A stretch of 64,000 bases of DNA from Siphonodentalium dalli (GCA_032622095.1 CP136069.1:49768760-49832759), one strand, 5' to 3'; shown: positions 12,775 through 24,459, counted from the stretch's first letter. The notes: generated from the letters alone by a model not told the origin. Translations and numbers: made by a program.

Positions 12775-12920
12775 TAAGACTACATTGCGCTAAATCGCAA
12801 ACATTGCGAATCGCAAACTACTTTGCAATAAATCGCAAGACAACTTTGCGATAAATCACAATAATATTTGTGATGAATCATAAATTGCTTTGCGATAAAC
12901 CGCAAACTGCTTTGCGATTT
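12775..12920 (+). repeat. Short tandem repeat of TTTGCGATAAATCGCAAAC type
   Basis: Five or more imperfect copies of a unit of about 25-30 bp containing TTTGCGAT and its inverse ATCGCAAA, so units pair with one another. The spacing is irregular and there are no spacers of even length. Confidence 0.6.
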
Positions 12921-12946
12921 AAATATCGATTTAGAATAGCCCGATC

Positions 12947-13120
12947 AAAGGGGCGTCTCGTTAAAACGAGCAAAATATAAATTAAATATATATAATTAAA
13001 CCGAGCACTCTATATACGTGTCATTCGTAAATAAACAAGACACCGTATATTGTCCTACTCCCGTAGCAAAGGGGCGTCTCGTTAAAACGAGTAAACTATA
13101 AATTAAATATATAAATTTAA
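12947..13120 (+). repeat. Direct repeat pair, about 55 bp, spaced 121 bp
   Basis: Both copies carry AAAGGGGCGTCTCGTTAAAA then CGAG and an AAATTAAATATATA stretch, with a few differences. The motif GTCTCGTTAAAACGAG is itself a short dyad. Confidence 0.65.
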
Positions 13121-15164
13121 ACTGATCACGCCTCATTAAAACCGCTTTAGTATGCATACAGGTACATACGTATGTATATATAGTGTGTGATAAGCAAAAT
13201 ACCCAACACCGGGAAGACAACACTATGAACTTTGTTTATAACTGACATGTTGTTTGCAACATACCATTATAGCACTCGCTGATCCTCACCACTCCCCAAG
13301 ATTTCGGTGTTGAATGTTCACCGTGAATCCTTCCCCCCAAAATATTGCCACGCTGTTAAATGTTTTGCTTATCATAAACTCTTTACGTGCTGTATACTGG
13401 TATACAATGTATAAACAAACGCTCAGCTCATAAAGAGTGTTTTGTGGATATTATTGCACTCATATTCTCATTATACTATACTGTTATTTGAAGCGAACTT
13501 TTCAATTACGAGTAATACTAATGTCTATCTATCTGAATCACACGAATCCTGCCTCTTATTTTGAGACTATCACATTTATCACTCAAATTTTAATATGCAA
13601 AATTAAAACATTTGAATTGGCATACTTGTTTTCTTGAATTGGCAAGCCGCAAAAAGGTTCTCATAGTCACACTATTCTCAATGACTTTGTCACTTTCGCT
13701 TTGCAAGGAAATAACCTCCTCCATAAATAGGCACCATATCTGCCTGACTATTATAATCAAATGATTGATAAATAACTACATGTATGTATCATAGGACTGT
13801 AATGATATTATGATATATATTGTCAAGATACGATATGAATCACGAATGCATTAATAAATCACTTCAGCTGAATTAATGTTTTTATCCTTGAATCTTCTGA
13901 GAGAATTATCATCTCAATTTCTTCTCATGGAAATCAATTACAGTGCATGTCGACGCAAAATTATATCCACCATGTTCTAATATTTATATCAGTTATTCAC
14001 AGCAAGCTCGGGTCTGGCGATTTAGTCATAATTTTCATTTGATTCTAGGAAAAATAATTTCAGAAAACACTTTTATAACAATTGTGGACACCCGAGGCAT
14101 ACTCAACCCACAACTGCATTGCAGGATGTCCGGGACAAGAAAGATGGTAAACTACGCACATAAACAATCCTCAGATAGACGGCATAAACGTATCAGATCC
14201 GGTGGCTCGGGCATGTCGTGATATAATCGCATTGTATGCGCGACCGACGAGGATAACCATTAATAAAATTGTCTCCTTGTGAAGTTTGGTAAAACATTTA
14301 TGATCTAACATGTCTTATATGTTTTATATCGCCGATGTATTAGTGGGTCTCAACAATGTTATCAGATTTGCAGCTAACACATTTATACTCATGAGTGTGT
14401 ACATGTAATGCACAAAAGCCTACGTTTGAAACCTTTATCAAGTGAAATTAAAAAGGAGTTCAATATTAAAGTCTATCACGTTTTGACGTAAGTCTTAGAA
14501 ATATGTGGATATCCACATAACATGTGATTATCCACATACAAACATCGATTATGATTATTCATTATGCTCACTGATACTGATAAAATAATCGACTATGATT
14601 ATATACCAGTCGAATTTATACCAGTTATAACTGAACGACTACCCCAGATATCGAAGTAACCCGTGCGGGGAAAACCTAAGTCAGCTATACCCGAGTCATG
14701 TCCGGATACTACTGGGTACAGATATGCCCCAACATCTATATTAATATATGCCCAGAATCCAAAACGTGTCGTATTGTTGCACTAGAATAATCGGGCGGCT
14801 CCATAGCAACGGTTGTCACTGAACTTACAGCCAGGTAGAAGGTCATCAATATCTAGCCGTCTTTGCCAAAACGCCAGGACGATATATAATGAATGGAAGA
14901 AACTGAGAACCAACGATGAAATCAGTTCGTACCACGATGACGCTTGCCACGTTGTCTCATTTATGATTATTAAAACAAGCTATTAGTAGATACACCAATT
15001 CCCTGGCATATAATCACACGTTGGTTTGCTTGAACGTGGCATATGTATCAGAGTCACTGATTAGTGTTTTGTCTAGCCAAATTTTATGTTTGAAATAAAA
15101 AACATTTCGCTCAAATAACAATACACAGATGACCATGTAGATACTCTCGTTATATCCATATACC
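13121..15164. other. No recognised gene; short palindromes only
   Basis: About 2 kb without recognised coding sequence. A palindrome TATGTGGATATCCACATA lies at about 14501-14518 and recurs in part just downstream. A CATAAAGAGTGTTTT motif is at 13430-13442. Blocks near 14640-14720 recall the GGTACT repeats of 12.2 kb. Confidence 0.4.
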
Positions 15165-15425
15165 ACATCAATGCCCATACATCCACACCGGGTACACCCG
15201 TACAGGGTACACACAACTGCACAATACAGTCACTCCGTGTATACCGATTCACCACACAAATGACCATACAGCCACTCCTTGTATACCTATAAATTCTCAC
15301 CATGGACACCCCACGCATAACCATATAGTCACTCCTTGTATACATATTCACACCATTCATGACCATACAATAACTCTTTGTATACCTATTCACCTCACCT
15401 GTGATCATACAGTAACTCCATGGCT
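15165..15425 (+). repeat. Minisatellite, about 60-bp unit, 4 to 5 copies
   Basis: Units contain ACCATACAGTCACTCC then TTGTATACCTATTCAC with variable linkers. Apparent frames through it on the minus strand arise from the repeat and are not considered genes. Confidence 0.7.
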
Positions 15426-15927
15426 GCCATCTTGGCATCCACCCTGTATCCAGTTAATCAATTTGTATCTTAATTGGCCAGAATAGCAACAGATTATGGT
15501 TCATCTCAGTTCCGTCTTAACGTTCTGCCCATTTCCTTTCAATAATATTGCCAGAATCACAAAAGAGGTTCTCGACAAAATTCCACACTGCACCCTTAAA
15601 ATGAATTTGTCATGCCCCTTTTCGGAAAACGCAGAGAATAATGTTCGGGATATATGTAAAAAAAATCAACTTTTTAACAAATCTGGTTGCCATTTTGGAA
15701 GCCATCTTGAGAAATTTGGTCTATAAACACCGTAGTGTGACACATATAAGATAGACCAAAACAATAAACACCTTTCATACCAAAGATAGTTACATTTTAC
15801 TTGACAAAATGATCCAAACCTGAAAAGTGAACTTGTGCCGATATTTATGTCAAGTTTGTGAGAGAAAAATCTAATATTTCTGGTAATATCAGTGATGGCA
15901 ATAGTAAGCACTTATTTCATGTAACTC

Positions 15928-16004
15928 GGTATCAGGAATGACTATCGAACTGTTGCCCTCGGCCTTCGGCCTTGGGCAACAGTTCGATAGTCATTCCTGA
16001 TACC
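15928..16004. repeat. Perfect hairpin, 31-bp stem, 15-base loop
   Basis: Arms 15928-15958 and 15974-16004 are exact reverse complements, beginning GGTATCAGGAATGACTATCG. The loop contains GGCCTTCGGCC, itself a small dyad. The stem base holds GGGCAACAGTTCG, which is repeated at 16497-16645. A perfect stem of this length in decayed surroundings suggests a young fold-back element. Confidence 0.85.
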
Positions 16005-16332
16005 TCGGGACAACAATTTTGGTTGTTCCCAAAAGACACATGAAATAATTGCTTTGTTACCCAATACATTTACTTGTATATAATCAGGTCATTGATAATT
16101 AATCACACTCTTTAATAGTGTTATTTCGAATTATGAGAACTAACTGGAATATACCGCCATGTATCTGAATGCAAAAAGCACATGTAGTTTGTGAATATTG
16201 AATAATATATATCAGATATAAAACCTGACAAAGGACAATTCATCGGTTATATGAAATATCCTATTCTTATTACCACAATTGAGAATGTGCAAGGTTTCAA
16301 AACCACTTAACCCATTCCAAACTAAATTATCA

Positions 16333-16425
16333 TTGATGAGTAGTCCTCTTGGGAAATGTTCAGATAATAAGCCGCTTTGTTGAACTTATTATCTGAACAT
16401 TTCCCACCAATGATTAGAAATGACA
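16333..16425. repeat. Fold-back repeat, simple form of the 34.4-kb tandem array unit
   Basis: GGGAAATGTTCAGATAATAAG pairs exactly with the inverse arm CTTATTATCTGAACATTTCC across a loop of about 13 bases, with CATTG and CAATG outside. The left arm, including GATGAGTAG, matches the unit tandemly repeated at 34425-35045. Confidence 0.7.
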
Positions 16426-16496
16426 ATGCGGAAATCCGGTATAATTAAAAACGTCACGGAAATGTCCGGAAATAGCCGAAACGTCACGGAAATTGC

Positions 16497-16645
16497 AAAC
16501 CATGTAACAGTTCGTTCGGCCAGTCAACAGTTCGCTCTGAGCCAGTCAACAGTTCGCTCGGGTCGCGCAACAGTTCACTCGTGACGTCACGAAAGCTGAC
16601 CGTGATTGCAAACCGGGCAACAGTTAATTCAGGGCGGGCAACAGT
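16497..16645 (+). repeat. Short tandem repeats of CAACAGTTCGCTC
   Basis: CAACAGTT occurs about six times at roughly 20-50 bp spacing, with GGGC or AGTC in front. The same string forms the inner part of the hairpin at 15928-16004, so the two are probably parts of one repeat family. Confidence 0.6.
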
Positions 16646-17433
16646 TTGTTGTGGCGTTACGAACGCAAATTTGGGGTTAACCAGTTAATTCTAAATCCCA
16701 ATGATTTACGAAGTAAAACTCTACTATTGGGTAACAATAACAATTAACCATTGTTCATCAGACATGTTAGTATTCAATGTATAGAAGGCAGAATAGACCA
16801 TTTTAATCATCAACCGCAACTTGTAGGCGATTACAGGACACGCTGGGGCAATATCTACTATTTCCATATTTTGGTGGCAATTTTGGCATCCATTTTGAGG
16901 CAAGTAATAGTTTTGGTTCCAATGAGTTGGAATATTCATAGCTAATGGTAGGCCTCACTTACATTACAAAGTTCTGTTCATTTCTTGTTGAATTATGACT
17001 AGAATGCCAATTGTGATATTTTGTGAAATTTTATACCGCGTTTGTAAATTCAAATTTTTGAGGAATCGGAAGAGGCTAGGACCCCAATACTTTCATGTTT
17101 CATTGTTCCAATGAACAGTTAATATAAAAACCGCAAAATAAAGTCCACATTTCTCAACCAGTTCCAAACAGCATAAACTGATCTAGAAGATATTAGTAAA
17201 AAAACGTCATATTTTTTTACTTCCGGCGGTCATTTTGGCGGCCATATTGGTTGGGGAGTTTCAATTTTGCCCTATAAAAGTGGCATTATGTGTTAGCTTC
17301 ACAAAAAAATATACATTTGTATCCATTTTACTAGGTTTTCTCGCTATAACTTGCATCAAACTGACTTAGGGCCTGGTCTGAAAAAGGGCGGCCATGATGG
17401 ACGCCATATTGTCTGGAGTCTACACGGCCACTT

Positions 17434-17619
17434 TTGTTTCGTGTTAACCATGCAAAAAAGATGAAGGACACAATAAGGAACAAAATGAGTGGGGTAAAGT
17501 TACTTCCCGGGGGGGTGCAAGGGTACACATGTTGGCTCCCGGACTGCAGCAGGTCAAAAATGTGCAAACATGTAAAAGACTGTAAAACCATCACCACTAA
17601 GAAGAACATGGAGAAATAG
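17434..17619 (+). pseudogene. Possible TAZ-like zinc-finger fragment
   Basis: A 60-codon open frame contains CWLPDCSRSKMCKHVKDCK. Cys-x4-Cys-x7-His-x3-Cys resembles the HCCC zinc units of TAZ domains in CBP/p300 proteins, where the spacing is normally Cys-x4-Cys-x8-His-x3-Cys and a C-x-LP-x-C start is typical. A His-Ala upstream could be a remnant of the preceding unit. The frame starts with TTG rather than ATG and has no clear splice sites. It could equally be a chance cysteine-rich stretch. Confidence 0.25.
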
Positions 17620-18744
17620 ATAAACATTGCTCTTATATACAGTATTGATAGTTGTGTACGCCATGACGAAATATCTCGTGTTGAAAACAGTGTTATGTAA
17701 ACAAAACTGTTACAGTGATTCATTTTTGTACATCACAAAAATGCTTAATGCAATCCACGGCGGCGATAGAGTTAAATAATTTGTCGAACCGGCTGACCAC
17801 CTAGTACAAACGCTATCGCATGCCAAATGGGGTGGGATGCTGAAAAATCGCAAGCCAATTTGCGCGCGATTTAGTTTGCCGTGTCCCGCGTGACTCAGCA
17901 TCGCATGCGAATATGTTTCGATTGTAAAATTCAAAGAAATGTAACTCTAACATACCCGTTATTTAGTAAAAAATCATACCAAAAGAATGACACCACAAAG
18001 AGACACGTTTCAAAAACACTATAGGAAAAATCACTTTTAGGGTGGGTGGGCTTGGGGGAGGCGGACGTCACTGTCTAAGACCTGTTAAGCAACGTCACCC
18101 CTTTTTCAAATTGATATCGAGGCAGTCAGGTCGCGCCAGCGACCGCTGCCGCGGGGGCCTGATGGCTCATAAAAACAACTCTATATATAAGCGCCCGCGG
18201 CTACCACTTTATAGCATCAAGGGTAGACTGAGCAAATCGAGACGGGATGCTGGTCCCGCCAAACTCTCCAGACGGCATCGACATATCAAAACGCATGCGA
18301 TTCTCGCCTATCGTATCCGTATTTGGACGAGATTGTAAGACCATAGCCTGGGCTGACCCGCCGGATAAATCTTGATCCATGAATACAAATCTCTATTATC
18401 TCCCTGGAGTAATTTGCGGTCACAATAGCACGCACGAATAATCGTTGATTTTGCCTTTCACGATTTACGCATGAGATTTCTTCATGCCTTGGGCAAATAA
18501 CTTTTTGGTTTTCGATCGGAAGATCAAGTTGGTATTAATTTTGGTATCTTGTTGTACTAATAACTTGGACTCGTACAGCGAATTGATTGATGATCCTTGA
18601 TGAAAACATTTAGCAAGCTGACCTTTTTATTATTAAATGATGGTGAACTCAAACCCCATAACCAAGAGTTAAGTGCATGGGCTGCTGAATTGCTGAATTG
18701 CAGAACCCCCCCCCCCCTGACTCGTATCGATAATTCCACTGCAT
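17620..18744. other. No recognised gene
   Basis: Mixed-composition spacer. A somewhat GC-richer segment at 18040-18330 is open on the plus strand but has no recognisable domain. A poly-C run at 18706-18718 recalls the poly-G MITE ends. Confidence 0.4.
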
Positions 18745-18845
18745 ACATAACAATGGCTTTGACACGCGAAATCTCAATATTGGAGAAATTTTCATGTGCC
18801 GTACTTGTTGATGATAGTTGTTTTACACACAGTATGTTATTTGGC
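18745..18845 (+). repeat. Interspersed repeat shared with 34295-34415
   Basis: GCGAAATCTCAATATTGGAG and TACTTGTTGATGATAGTTGT blocks recur in the same order at 34.3 kb. No coding content. Confidence 0.55.
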
Positions 18846-19696
18846 ATGAACCCACTTCAAAGGCAAACATAGCAATGTAGAGTGCTTCATAATTATGGTT
18901 CGTCCCCCTCAAATGTCGGACCCGATGTTGGATTCAGGTACCTTTCGAATATGTTCGATGAGATGAGGTGAACCTAGAACAAATTGGTACCAAGCTATTT
19001 GTGTTTACGCCCATTCGACGTGAAAATGTGAAAGAACATAATTATCCAACACCCGCTGAAATTTTCTTTGGGTATAATATTTTAGAGCTGTTCAAACTTA
19101 GCACGCTTTCTTCCTTACGGTCGATTATTTTTGCTACGGTCGCAGTGTGGTCTATAGAGCGTAGGATCTAGACTAAATATTTAACAATGCGATTTTGTTG
19201 TCATCCTGCGCGGCAGGATCTGGGAAAAAACATCTAAATTCCGCTATAATTCGCTTTGGGAAAGACTCTGGATTAAATATGGCGTCCAAGATGGTCGCCG
19301 AGAACTGCTTGTGCGCTTCAAAATATACTTGATAAAGTTTACACCTTAGATCAGAACTGTTACTGTGATCATATATCATACACTTGTCAGTCAATGAAAC
19401 GTATGTCAACGGACAAGTAGAACATATTTATATCACGCTTGTTCCTCGAAGGACATTGTTATTGCTGTTCCATATTTACAAATCCGCACGGAAAGTACAT
19501 TTCATATACATGTATGTTCCAGACGCATCTCGTTGACGTCAAATGGCGTATGCATACACGACGTTCGCCTCAACCATTGAATCGGAACTATAAAATAAAT
19601 ACATAATCACACATGACAAAACGAGCCCTGCGTGTTCTAAAAATAAACATTGTAAGTCTGTATTTTAATGCACGGATTTTAGGACGGTGACGTGTA
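18846..19696. other. No recognised gene
   Basis: Contains GGCGTCCAAGATGGTCGCCG at about 19280, related to the GCCATTTTGG motif group. No coding-like frame was recognised. Confidence 0.4.
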
Positions 19697-19850
19697 AGAA
19701 ACACAGAACGGCACGCGTGTTAATGGGTTTGTAAATATGTCACTTGTGCCATCGCGGGAGGATAGAGCCTATCGGTCTATCCTTCCACGCTAACACTCGT
19801 TTCGTATCAACAAGCCCATTGGCACTCCCGTGTCGTTCTGTGTATGTATG
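19697..19850. repeat. Imperfect palindrome, about 150 bp
   Basis: CACAGAACGGCACGCG at the left pairs with the inverse of CGTGTCGTTCTGTG at the right, and the centre holds GGATAGAxxxTCTATCC. It looks like an aged palindromic MITE. Confidence 0.55.
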
Positions 19851-20177
19851 CTATGCTGTTGTCAATATCAACTATTATATATTCTGGAGCAACGGAATAG
19901 AAGATATTTGGTATTACTCGTCTGCGAAACATCCATTGATGCATAGTTTAGTGGTACATCTATGATTCAATTCCACACAGTGCATCACAAATGACGAGAG
20001 TCAGGGCTACTAACTGAAATATGAATTTTTCATCATTGCATTCTATATTGCTGATATGTAAACGCCCGATGAATTTATCTTTGCAAGCATCTTCCTCACG
20101 AGTGTTACTATGTGAGCAGAAGTCAGTGAACCATATGCCGGATGTAAAGCTACCTGCAATTTAATATGAGTCGACTG

Positions 20178-20396
20178 TTAACCCTTCCATTACTGGAGCT
20201 TCCTAAAAGTTTGCGAAAACCATAGTGAGCCTCGCATATATAAGATAATACATCGGCCTCACAATATTTACCTCGACCTTGTAAGCCAGTGCACTCTCTT
20301 ATATATGCAAGGCGGCATATGGGAGACTCGCATATATGTAAGAAAATGCATTGACATCAGATATTTAATGCTGCCCCAGCGCAGTTCCCGTATGAA
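20178..20396 (+). mobile_element. piggyBac-like TTAA MITE, copy 1 (right end decayed)
   Basis: Begins TTAACCCTTCCATTACTGGA and contains the GCGAAAACC, CTCGCATATATAAGATAATA and GCCAGTGCA blocks found in the copies at 26965 and 42292. The right end GCGCAGTTCCCGTATGAA matches the terminal inverted repeat but lacks the final GGGTTAA. Confidence 0.65.
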
Positions 20397-20896
20397 GAAC
20401 ATGCAGTGTTGGAGCCACATTTATCCCTGCCCATCATCTGTTTGCCAGGTAAATGATACGGCTATTTACGGACTGGACTGATGCATGGATATGTGTAGGC
20501 CTACGTGTGCCTCTCCGGAAGCACTATTCGCCTGAGCAATTATACACCATTCAGCTGTCATATGTTGCTTTATGCTGACTCTAGTTTCCTTACACGACTG
20601 CCAAGGGTGGTAATTTTAATGAATTAGTTGCTTACATGTATAACCAGTAATTATACTATAGGTTTAGTGCTAAATTTGGGGGGTACATGTACATGTATGT
20701 GTCACATTAGTCCAATCAGTTCTCGCTCTGTTATCATCACACCTTCGACATCAGTCTGCCTTCATTCTTTCATTCACAACATATATAGACACCGTAGAAT
20801 AGTCAAATCTATACACACTGCTTCACTTTGTTGTATTGTTCCATCCATGCAGCATCGGTTGAGTTCGTTGAATGCTACAGTAGCTTTAATGTCATG
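20397..20896. other. No recognised feature
   Basis: Spacer with an ATGTACATGTATG string near 20685. If the small frame that follows on the minus strand is a terminal exon, this would be its 3' side, with ATTAAA close after the stop. Confidence 0.35.
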
Positions 20897-21022
20897 CTAA
20901 ACGTGTGCAAGCCTCTTCATGATATCTTTGTGTTCTGGGAACTGTTCCACCATTCTCTCCGCGGTGCCGAGCTCCCAGTCTTCGTGGCTGAAAGCTGAAT
21001 GTAGTATGTAGTTTATATCCAT
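20897..21022 (-). CDS. Short open frame or terminal exon, function unknown
   Basis: A 41-codon frame ends in TAG and has protein-like composition, including HEDWELGTAERMVEQFPEHK and a short basic tail. It is clearly richer in GC than its surroundings. Inside the frame, TTTCAG directly before the CCACGAAGACTGG stretch (20988-20993 on the minus strand) could be a splice acceptor, in which case only 20897-20987 would be exon. An ATTAAA lies just after the stop. I do not recognise the family. It may be a last exon, a gene relic or chance. Confidence 0.3.
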   Translation of the reverse strand: MDINYILHSAFSHEDWELGTAERMVEQFPEHKDIMKRLAHV

Positions 21023-21044
21023 GTGCTGTATCAATTGTTTTATT

Positions 21045-21205
21045 TAAGAAAAGAATGTAGTTGGGTGTATGTTATTGTGGGATACGGCGCTGTGATCGTT
21101 GGGGGTACATTCGCGGATCACACAATTCCCACAACGACCACAGCGGGGTATCCCATCATAACACACACACCCACTCCATTCATTTCTTATACTTATATAG
21201 CTATT
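21045..21205. repeat. Imperfect palindrome, about 160 bp
   Basis: GGGATACGGCGCTGTGATCG at the left pairs with the inverse of CGACCACAGCGGGGTATCCC at the right, extended by GGGTGTATGTTAT and its inverse. It is a short fold-back MITE candidate; the centre is near 21115. Confidence 0.65.
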
Positions 21206-21889
21206 TGATGATTTATTCCCGCAAAAAGCTGTATTCTTATTTTCTTTTTCACAAAAACTGCCGAGAATTTGTGACTAGCCCACGCAGCACATTAAGACAG
21301 TCCAATATCAGATTTCCAAGCACTTAGTAAAGATAACGTGATCAATATAAATAACTTGCTTCAGGTGTATTTGGGCCGAACTTTGAAAATCACGCCTAAT
21401 TATTCTGCTTAACGCTTTTAGTGATTAGGTAAGATTCGGTCAACAATTTGTGACGTCGTGTTCTTAGTGCGGTTTGTGTGTTAGTGGGGTATGAAACGGG
21501 TGACCCAATTGGCAGTTGACCAACCACCGAACAGGATTTAGTGTAACACATACGGCCTATGTAAATATCTAAAAACGAAAAAAAACATTGGCAATTTTTG
21601 ATAAGTCCTTTTTACGTGGACTTTACATGGTTTTTACCAGAGTATATCTTTGTTTACCCGACTATACCCTTTTTACCAGAGTAGAGATATGTAAACCATG
21701 GTTTACCTGGCTTTTACCAGAGTGTTTTATAAGGGCTAATTGAAAGTGTAAAATGGATTTGTTTTTCGTCGGCAGCCACTGAGTGGAAATAACTTCCCAA
21801 AATAATCACTGACGTTGGCCCATTTTTGATATTTAAAACTATTGGACCCCTCACCTGCCCCTCCTCTGTACTTTTACACATGACAACGA
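21206..21889. other. No recognised gene
   Basis: A repeated TTTACCAGAGTA block occurs about three times between 21630 and 21725. Nothing else is recognised. Confidence 0.4.
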
Positions 21890-22212
21890 AAAAACAGCAT
21901 CCTACACTGTCGCATCCGACATTGATGTAGCGAACTCCGCTCTGATATGTTTAACAATTTTATCTCCGATAGCCCTGTGTGTTTCTGTGGAAATCCATCC
22001 GAAGATGCATGCCTTTCATTTTTTCTCTAGTTGCCCCTTGTATCAGTCTGAGCGAGCCGTCCTCGCTGATAAATTGACTCGCGAAAGCCTCAAATTCTCA
22101 ACATTAACGAAATTCTTTTTGGAATACCATATATCTCGTCCCAAAGTAATAAGAAACTGTTCGATATAATTCAGCAGTATATTGTAGCAACAAAGCATTT
22201 CGATAACTGAAT
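21890..22212 (+). pseudogene. LINE reverse-transcriptase C-terminal fragment, frameshifted
   Basis: In pieces across frames the translation gives RIRH-stop-CSELRSDMFNNFI, then SDSPVCFCGNPSEDA, then HFFFSxCPLYQSER-like sequence, and ends with QQYIVATKHFDN and a stop. This order (R-x-R-x-x-CS-x-L, CxCG, HFFF-x-CP) is the usual C-terminal zinc-knuckle tail of non-LTR retrotransposon ORF2 proteins. A stop near 21918, a frameshift near 22008 and another near 22165 show it is dead. Confidence 0.75.
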
Positions 22213-22725
22213 TTAAAACAAAATACATTCACAAGCAAGGACTACAAATTGTCTAAATACAACGGTAAATATAGGAACTACGCAGTTTAGAAATCTACTG
22301 GCTCCCTACTTATGGGTCTACTCCCCCACTCAATAACCAGTTTTCTATTATCTTGATCTACCGTATGTACTGTCTTCCAGAGTAGCTGACTAACACTTGA
22401 CTAACATATATATATGAAGAAAACACCCTTTTGCACAAAACCCTGCACCAACATTAGTTAAGACGAACAAAAATCACACAAACCCCACCAAATGTTATAG
22501 CTACCAAACCATCCATAACCTATATAGCAATATGCTTTGGAAGGCACTACACCAATCACCATTAAATAACAAAAACATGCATGTAAATATGTTCAGCTGT
22601 CATCTTGTAAACATTTTGTATCTAAATCGACTGTATTGGGAGAGCGGCTTCATAAGTTGAAAAAACTTGTGCCCCGATCCCTTTTGTATTATTTGCAAAT
22701 AAAATACGTTTCAAGTCAAATTTAT
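21890..22725 (+). mobile_element. LINE 3' end (ORF2 tail plus 3' UTR)
   Basis: The coding tail at 21890-22212 is followed by about 500 bp of non-coding sequence ending with CCGATCCCTTTTGTAT and AATAAAATACGTTTCAAGT. The same 3' terminus occurs at 38165-38255, which marks it as the end of a retrotransposon family. The 5' side is lost, as is usual for LINE copies. Confidence 0.75.
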
Positions 22726-24121
22726 GCTTTTAATAACTGGTGGTTGGGGAGTGATCCATTTAGTGTGAAATAGAAGATATGTTGAACTGGCATGTGGGAT
22801 TATGGCACTGGGTTTGGCTTTTTTTTTGGAGTGTTTAAAGATCCATAATCCGATTAAGCGCTCCTCAATTACTATTTATTTGGATTCTGGGGTAAAAAAA
22901 AATATTTGATTCGAGTCGAGGAACCCACCTATCAAAGCTCAGAGTTATTAGATATCGATTTTTAAAATCTATTATTTTCACCATCGAGACTTATTAGTGG
23001 CCCAGTAAAAAGTTGACAAGCCGACTGTCTCGGACCAAATTGCGCATGAAGATGGATAGCTCTAAAATCAAAAGGCGTTGTGTTGATATAAAGGCCAAAT
23101 TTTGTCGAACAACATGTTGATAAATAACACGTTTCGGGAAATTTTATACTATAGTTGACAGTGGTTAGCATTATTTTTTTTTGGCAATTGACCGACTCTG
23201 ATAACTGAAGCGACATTTCTAAAAATGTTGTTGTTGTTGTTGTTATATGGGGACCATCGAATCGCATTGAGTACTTTAAAGGATTTAATTCGCTGCACGT
23301 CGCAAATCTTCAGGAAGATTTGATATATTCAAAAATGTTTCTATTAGCAACTCATTGGCGTTTAGAGTGATATTTAGCGATTATTACTTGGTTAGTTGGA
23401 TATTGGCCGATATATCGGCCCTCGGTAACTTCATTTCGGCCAATTTGGCCGGTTACTTCATGTGACTTTTTCATCTGACGTGTGTGTCGGAATAATGATA
23501 TGGAGGATTTATGTAAATGTTAGCCCAAACTACATTTCCAAGTAACGATGGTTTTGTTGTTTATTTTGAGGAATAATACCGCGTCAGATGAATTCAGCCC
23601 AAATATGTTAACAGTTGTCGTGTTAAACATTCGGCAGTAAGTTAGCGTTATTTAGTATTTGTGGATGTCCTTTAACATGGGGAAAATAGACTACTGCGCT
23701 TGAACGAGCATGTGAATTGTCGTTTTTAATGTAAAGCAACTTTATAATCAATAAGAGAGGCATTCTCTGTCAAATAAGGTCGCTCTATTTACGATACCAA
23801 TTGGGGAACTTTGTAAATTAAATTACGCGTAAACTTAACCTGCTGCAAATAGAAAAGGTGTCGGAATAGGCGTACTCGCCCCATGGGCTAACTCGCCCAA
23901 TCGGCGCGTGCCAACTCGGAATAAAAGGCCAACTCGGAATAAAAGATGCATACGGGGTGTTATATGGCGTTTGGTCCGTTGTTTCTCAATGAATATTATT
24001 GAAATTTGGTGTATATGTCCGGGCTGGGACATGGAATACAACAACGTTTGAATTGTTTTTAAATTTACAAATTTGTTGATTTTATTCATTTTGTTTTCGT
24101 TCTGAAACACACTATAAAGTG
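22726..24121. other. No recognised gene; small repeats
   Basis: A (GTT)n run lies at about 23226-23243. A dyad-rich block with TTGGCCGATATATCGGCC is at about 23395-23460, and its CCTCGGTAACTTCA string recurs inverted near 26725. Two copies of CCAACTCGGAATAAAAG sit at about 23910-23945. Confidence 0.4.
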
Positions 24122-24437
24122 TATATAATATAATAACGAACACGAGACATACATAATTTATGAACTGTTAACAAAAGATATCAAATTCAATACATGACAA
24201 AGATGACTCAGTGGAGTTTATAAAGTGAACATAAAAACATTGAGGTAAGAATCTTTTTAAGGAATTCAACTTTATTTAATGATAATAAACACATAAATTA
24301 AAATAACAAACATGAGACATACATGATTTATAAACTGTTAACAACATATATCAAACTCAATACATGACAAAGATGACTCAGTGAAGTTTATAAAGTGAAC
24401 ATAAAAATATTAAGGTAAAAATCTTTTTAAGCATTAC
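24122..24437 (+). repeat. Direct duplication, about 135 bp, offset about 170 bp
   Basis: ATACATGACAAAGATGACTC and GTTTATAAAGTGAACATAAA blocks occur in both copies (24131-24264 and 24302-24436) with few differences. The high similarity indicates a recent local duplication. Confidence 0.75.
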
Positions 24438-24459
24438 TAAACCGTTTAGCACAGTCCAC

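Larger units (their letters stand above)
16050..16745. mobile_element. Candidate MITE with TTGTTACCCAATA ends
   Basis: AATAATTGCTTTGTTACCCA at the left and the inverse of AATTGTTATTGTTACCCA at the right form imperfect terminal repeats about 700 bp apart. It encloses the fold-back at 16333-16425 and the CAACAGTT repeats. Limits and family are uncertain. Confidence 0.4.
15426..17420 (+). repeat. Degenerate array with GCCATTTTGG / GGCGGCCAT motifs
   Basis: Motifs such as GGTTGCCATTTTGGAAGCCA recur near 15420, 15690, 16870, 17222 and 17388. Flanking blocks (GTTCTGxxCATTTCxTxTTGAATTATG-like) also repeat, suggesting an old tandem repeat with units of several hundred bases. Other elements are inserted into it. 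No protein-coding sequence is recognised. Confidence 0.5.

Noticed and set aside
12775-12920. Short palindromic repeats as a possible CRISPR
   Set aside because: Spacing is irregular and the repeats are degenerate with no spacers.
18042-18338. Open frame of 98 codons in a GC-richer segment
   Set aside because: Arg/Lys-rich without motif; it starts beside a G-rich tract and has no supporting signals.
24122-24437. Direct 135-bp repeats as long terminal repeats of a retroelement
   Set aside because: They lie only about 35 bp apart, with no TG...CA ends, primer-binding site or internal region.
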